Source of the DNA: Gemmobacter nectariphilus DSM 15620
GTDB lineage: Bacteria; Pseudomonadota; Alphaproteobacteria; Rhodobacterales; Rhodobacteraceae
Assembly (NCBI RefSeq): GCF_000429765.1
Contig: NZ_AUCM01000005.1
Coordinates: 186,001 to 250,000 of the forward strand
Direction of reading: 5' to 3'
DNA: 64,000 bases
The position numbers were made by a program, and so were the translations under genes. A model generated the notes under the pieces. That model was not told where the DNA came from and did no database searches. It worked only from the letters and a program-made list of their open reading frames with translations. Position 1 is the first letter of the stretch, and every line of letters begins with the position of its first letter. Positions 60,951-64,000 of the stretch are shown piece after piece.

Positions 60951-61769
60951 ATGCGTCCCTTGATGCGCCCTGCCCTGCTTGCCGCCGCCCTGATCGCCCT
61001 TGGACTGCCGGTTCAGGCCGATGGGCTGAAACGGCTGGATACTGGCGCCGACAGCAAGGGCTGGGAGGCGGTCGGCCGGCTGAACCTGGATGGCAAGGGC
61101 TTTTGCACCGGGGCGCTGATCTCGCCCAATCTGGTGCTGACGGCCGCGCATTGCCTGTGGGATCGCAAGACGGGCGAGCGGGTGAATGCCGGCAAGATCG
61201 AATTCCTGGCCGGCTGGCGCAATGGCCGCGCCGCGGCCTATCGCGACATTCGCCGCGCGGTGCCGCACCCCGACTATGTGTTCTCCAGCGACGAAAGCAT
61301 CGACCGGGTGCAATACGATCTGGCGCTGCTGGAACTGGCAACGCCGATCCGGCTGCCCTCGATCAAGCCCTATGAAACCGCCCGCCTGCCGCAAAAGGGC
61401 GATGAGGTGGGCGTGGTTTCCTATGCCCGCGACCGGGCCGAGGCGCCGTCGTTGCAAGAGGTCTGCCATGTGCTGGGCCATCAGACCGGCGTGATGGTGC
61501 TGACCTGCGATGTCGATTTCGGATCGTCTGGCGCGCCGGTGTTCAGCATGGCCGGGGGCGTGCCGCGCATTGTCTCGGTCGTGGCGGCCAAGGCGGAAAT
61601 GACCGGCCAGAAGGTCGCGCTGGCCTCCGATATGGAGGGCGTGTTGCAAGTGCTTCGCAATGCGCTGGAAACCACCCCGGCGATGCGGCTGAACGGCACG
61701 GCGCTGCCGCAGATCGGCGGCGGAACACGGCCGCGCGATGGCGCCAAATTCGTGAAGCCAGGCCCCTGA
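60951..61769 (+). CDS. Secreted trypsin-like serine protease (272 aa)
   Basis: The signal peptide RPLMRPALLAAALIALGLPV ends near VQADG. The chymotrypsin triad is His in VLTAAHCLWDRKTG, Asp in RVQYDLALLELATP and Ser in CDVDFGSSGAPVFS, where DFGSSG departs slightly from the usual GDSGG. Cysteine pairs suggest periplasmic disulfides. The C-terminal 30 residues are a low-complexity tail. It probably degrades or processes periplasmic proteins. Confidence 0.9.
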   Translation: MRPLMRPALLAAALIALGLPVQADGLKRLDTGADSKGWEAVGRLNLDGKGFCTGALISPNLVLTAAHCLWDRKTGERVNAGKIEFLAGWRNGRAAAYRDIRRAVPHPDYVFSSDESIDRVQYDLALLELATPIRLPSIKPYETARLPQKGDEVGVVSYARDRAEAPSLQEVCHVLGHQTGVMVLTCDVDFGSSGAPVFSMAGGVPRIVSVVAAKAEMTGQKVALASDMEGVLQVLRNALETTPAMRLNGTALPQIGGGTRPRDGAKFVKPGP

Positions 61770-61823
61770 CCGCGGACCGGATCGCCCTTGTTTGACCGGC
61801 GCCCCCGGCACTGGCGCCGTGCA

Positions 61824-61847
61824 TGGGCATTTGGAAAAAGGCAAAGA
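61824..61847 (+). repeat. Extragenic mosaic repeat core, copy 12
   Basis: ATGGGCATTTGGAAAAAGGC and AAAG between two convergent genes. Confidence 0.6.
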
Positions 61848-61883
61848 CAACGGGCCGGGGCGGTTTTCGCGGGCAGGGCCTTG

Positions 61884-62261
61884 CTACATCGTTTCCAGAC
61901 AATGGCGGCGGAAGGCGCGCTTGAGCATGTCGAGTTCGGCGCGCAGCAGATCGATCTCGGCGCGCAGATCGTCGGTGGCCGCCGCGCCGGTGACGATGGT
62001 GAAATGCCCCAGCGTCGCATCGCTGGCGGTCGAGCGGATGACAAAGGTCTGCACCCCGTCCGATAGCGCCTGCACCGGGACCGGCACCCGCAGCGCCCAG
62101 TGACCGGGCCGATCGGGCACCGAGGCCAGCGTTGCCCCTTCGACCCGGCGATCGAGGTGGCGCACCTCGATTTCGGGGGCTGCGTCGCCAGGCGCGGCGC
62201 GCAGCACACCTTCCCAGACGCCGGCGCGGATGCGGGTTTCGGTCAGCACGGGTTCGGCCAT
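61884..62261 (-). CDS. Hypothetical protein (125 aa)
   Basis: A soluble protein starting MAEPVLTETRIRAGVWEGVL, with a beta-rich centre (VRHLDRRVEGATLASVPDRP, TFVIRSTASDATLGHFTIVT) and a C-terminal helical segment (DDLRAEIDLLRAELDMLKRA) with heptad-like leucines, which suggests oligomerisation. It is ten bases downstream of the DUF6478-like gene and is probably co-expressed with it. I do not recognise a family. Confidence 0.78.
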   Translation of the reverse strand: MAEPVLTETRIRAGVWEGVLRAAPGDAAPEIEVRHLDRRVEGATLASVPDRPGHWALRVPVPVQALSDGVQTFVIRSTASDATLGHFTIVTGAAATDDLRAEIDLLRAELDMLKRAFRRHCLETM

Positions 62262-62271
62262 GTCGGTTCCC

Positions 62272-63045
62272 CTAAAGCTCGGCGCGCGGGCGGCGGCTGA
62301 GCGTGACATCGCGCAGCACGATCTGGTTGAGTTGCGGCCCTTCGAAGATCACGTCGATCCAGGCCTGTTCCACCCGCTTTTCATTGAGCTTGGTATAGAA
62401 CAGGTCGAATTCGACCATCACGTCGGACTCGTGCAAGGGCAGCTCGCGCACGATCTGTTCGACGTTGGGGCCATGCTTGATGTTGAGCCGCGCGAAAATC
62501 TCCAGCGGCTTTTCCATCTCGACGATGGTGTCCAGCCGGATCAGATGTTTGGTGCGCAGGCCCTGCACGGCATCGGGCGGCAGATCCAGAACGATCGACA
62601 GGAAGCTGCCGTCGAAATGGAACACATCCATCCGCAGGCCAAAGGGCGCCAGGTCCTCTTCGCGGGTGTTGCGGATCTGGCGGGTGGTGATTTCCGACAC
62701 CCGGCAATCGTGAAACAGCGTGGCACCGTCACACAGCTGGGTGCGGCTTTCGATGGCAGCATGGCCCGCCACCGGCACCGGGCCGCGCCACAGATCCGGC
62801 CGCCAGGCCCAGTCCGACCCCGGAGGGCGGCGGATCGGGTTCGGGCCGATGACAGGCAGGGCCAGCCGCCCCTCGGCCACATGCAGCACGCGGTCGATCT
62901 GGCGGCGGTGCTGGCGCGCGACCCCGCGCAGGCCGCGCAGCGTTTCCAGATCCAGCGCATTGGCCGCATCGGCCGCCCTGCGCCAGCGCCGCAAGGCGCG
63001 CCGCATCACGACACGATCCAGAAACCCGTCAAGCCTGCCCGACAT
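62272..63045 (-). CDS. DUF6478-like family protein (257 aa)
   Basis: The basic N-terminus (FLDRVVMRRALRRWRRAADA) precedes a conserved region with GSDWAWRPDLWRGPVPVAGH, DGATLFHDCRVSEITTRQIR and FGLRMDVFHFDGSFLSIVLD. I recognise this as a Rhodobacterales-restricted uncharacterised family. No signal peptide, catalytic motif or membrane segment is evident. It forms a two-gene operon with the 125-aa gene. Confidence 0.82.
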   Translation of the reverse strand: MSGRLDGFLDRVVMRRALRRWRRAADAANALDLETLRGLRGVARQHRRQIDRVLHVAEGRLALPVIGPNPIRRPPGSDWAWRPDLWRGPVPVAGHAAIESRTQLCDGATLFHDCRVSEITTRQIRNTREEDLAPFGLRMDVFHFDGSFLSIVLDLPPDAVQGLRTKHLIRLDTIVEMEKPLEIFARLNIKHGPNVEQIVRELPLHESDVMVEFDLFYTKLNEKRVEQAWIDVIFEGPQLNQIVLRDVTLSRRPRAEL

Positions 63046-63137
63046 ACGCTTTACCCGTCTGCCCCGTTTGTATCTGCATCGGGGACACTGCCAAAGTTAT
63101 TATAGAACAGGCAGTTCTGAGGAAACAGTAAACGAGG

Positions 63138-63809
63138 TCACGCCCCGGGTTTTGCCGCCTTGGCTGTCGCATTCCGCAACGAGGCGATGAATTCGCGCAA
63201 CAGGGCCAGCCCTTCATCGCGGTCCAGAGGCGCATCGGGCAGCGACAGCACCGAAACCGTCACCATCCGCCCACCGGCCTGCAACAGCGCCCGCCAATAG
63301 TCCGGCTCGACCGCCCCCCAGGAAAACGGCGCCCGGTCGGACAGATGCAGCAGGAAGGCGCCATCCTCGGCAAAGCTTTCCTGCACGGCGACGGTCTCGG
63401 CCTTGCCGGACCGGCTGAGCGCGGCGCGCCCGCGGGCCGAAGCGAAATAGGCGGTCAGGGCCGGTGCCGCCCCCTCGACCTCGATCAGCCGCCCCTTCGA
63501 GGCGACGGCGGCGGTCAGCACGGCAGGATGGGCCGGCATCGGGGTGAACATGCCCGCACCAAGGCCACGGCAGGCCGACAGCACTGTCAGCGCGGTCGCG
63601 CCGCCGGTATCCTGGCTGACATCACGGTCGATGCAGAACCCCTTGGGGCCGGCAACGATCACGCTGCCCTGCGCCACGCCCATGCGGGCGGGCGGCGGGT
63701 CGGTGAAGCGCGACAGCATGGCCGCGCCTGCGCCGCCATCCGACATCTGACAGGCCGCCAGCGCGAGGCTGGCGGCCATCAGCGCGATCTTACTGGTCCA
63801 TGTAGACAT
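63138..63809 (-). CDS. Lipoprotein of unknown function (223 aa)
   Basis: The signal peptide TSKIALMAASLALAACQMSD contains the lipobox LALAAC, so the mature protein is lipidated at Cys20. The rest, with FCIDRDVSQDTGGATALTVL and ACRGLGAG, has two cysteines that may pair. Its start overlaps the 3' end of ilvD by 20 bases, so it is probably translated from the same transcript. Confidence 0.82.
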   Translation of the reverse strand: MSTWTSKIALMAASLALAACQMSDGGAGAAMLSRFTDPPPARMGVAQGSVIVAGPKGFCIDRDVSQDTGGATALTVLSACRGLGAGMFTPMPAHPAVLTAAVASKGRLIEVEGAAPALTAYFASARGRAALSRSGKAETVAVQESFAEDGAFLLHLSDRAPFSWGAVEPDYWRALLQAGGRMVTVSVLSLPDAPLDRDEGLALLREFIASLRNATAKAAKPGA

Positions 63810-64000
63810 GGGTCTCGGCTTTGGCGCCCGGATGGGTGGTGGCGCCATAGCGGGCCTTGCCGACCAGCTGGGCATATTTCCACAGCGCGCCCGAGGCGTA
63901 ATCGGTCTTGCGCGGCCCTTTCCATTCGGCCTTGCGCTTGGCGAATTCCTCGTCCGACACATCGGCCGAGATTTCGCCGGTCAGGGCGTTGATGGTGATC
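63790..64000 (-). CDS. ilvD: Dihydroxy-acid dehydratase, 3' end (partial)
   Basis: Seventy codons are present, ending at TAA (63790-63792). The sequence TINALTGEISADVSDEEFAK, then ASGALWKYAQLVGKARYGAT and THPGAKAETHVYMDQ is the conserved C-terminus of IlvD, the iron-sulfur enzyme of branched-chain amino acid synthesis. The rest lies beyond the window. Confidence 0.92.
   Translation of the reverse strand, partial: ITINALTGEISADVSDEEFAKRKAEWKGPRKTDYASGALWKYAQLVGKARYGATTHPGAKAETHVYMDQ

Overview
The window is GC-rich, tightly packed alphaproteobacterial chromosome, most likely from the Rhodobacterales (Rhodobacteraceae/Paracoccaceae). The evidence is the gene content: a DUF4170-waaA-lpxK lipid A block, a DUF6478-like gene, glcDEF, a fused allantoinase/OHCU decarboxylase, RutR-like and FCD-type regulators, and many ATGA start/stop overlaps. 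A genus cannot be named from sequence reading alone. About 58 intact genes, one frameshifted gene, two genes cut by the window edges and one tRNA were found.

Region 1 (about 0.26-9.55 kb) is a small integrated element. It sits in the 3' end of an intact tRNA-Ala(CGC) gene and is bounded by an exact 18-bp direct repeat (264-281 and 9529-9546). It carries a P4-type tyrosine integrase, an AlpA-like regulator, a Zn-finger/Toprim primase, a DUF3987 ATPase, a PC4-like single-strand DNA binder, an HGGxSTG protein, an XRE regulator beside an operator-rich divergent promoter, and several small unknown genes. It has no capsid, tail or terminase gene, so it looks like a phage satellite or minimal integrative element. 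Three clusters of 9-bp-period repeats, two of them inside coding sequence, resemble replication iterons.

Region 2 (9.6-20.3 kb) is an import and breakdown operon. A five-gene oligopeptide-type ABC transporter is followed by diaminopropionate ammonia-lyase and an N-carbamoyl-D-amino acid hydrolase. Divergently lie an Asp/Glu/hydantoin racemase homologue, a FAH-fold hydratase-like protein and an amidase. Region 3 (20.5-23.0 kb) is DUF4170, a divergent Kdo transferase, and lpxK.

Region 4 (23.0-27.8 kb) is a urate/ureide operon: NCS2 permease, ureidoglycolate lyase, ureidoglycine aminohydrolase and a PuuE-UraD fusion, with hydroxyisourate hydrolase divergent. Region 5 (28.4-39.8 kb) is a coherent putative catabolic cluster. 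It holds a LysR regulator, aldehyde dehydrogenase, DapA-like lyase, 3-hydroxyanthranilate dioxygenase, a complete branched-chain-type ABC transporter, an aspartate dehydrogenase-like enzyme, a kynurenine-formamidase-like hydrolase and an FCD regulator.

Region 6 (39.8-43.3 kb) is housekeeping: an OmpA-like lipoprotein, an Ada-type methyltransferase, endonuclease III and a PfkB kinase. Region 7 (43.5-52.0 kb) is a reductive pyrimidine/hydantoin operon (carbamoylase, hydantoinase, SDR, VOC protein, ABC importer) with a divergent RutR-like regulator and two matching operators. Its ABC ATPase gene is frameshifted. Region 8 (52-64 kb) contains a patatin lipase, maleylacetoacetate isomerase, thiolase, gamma-glutamyltransferase, glycolate oxidase glcDEF, a trypsin-like protease, three small unknown or lipoprotein genes and the 3' end of ilvD.

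A family of extragenic mosaic repeats (GC hairpin plus a GAGGATATTT...AAGGC core) occurs 12 times between 24.9 and 61.9 kb. I noticed none in the integrated element.
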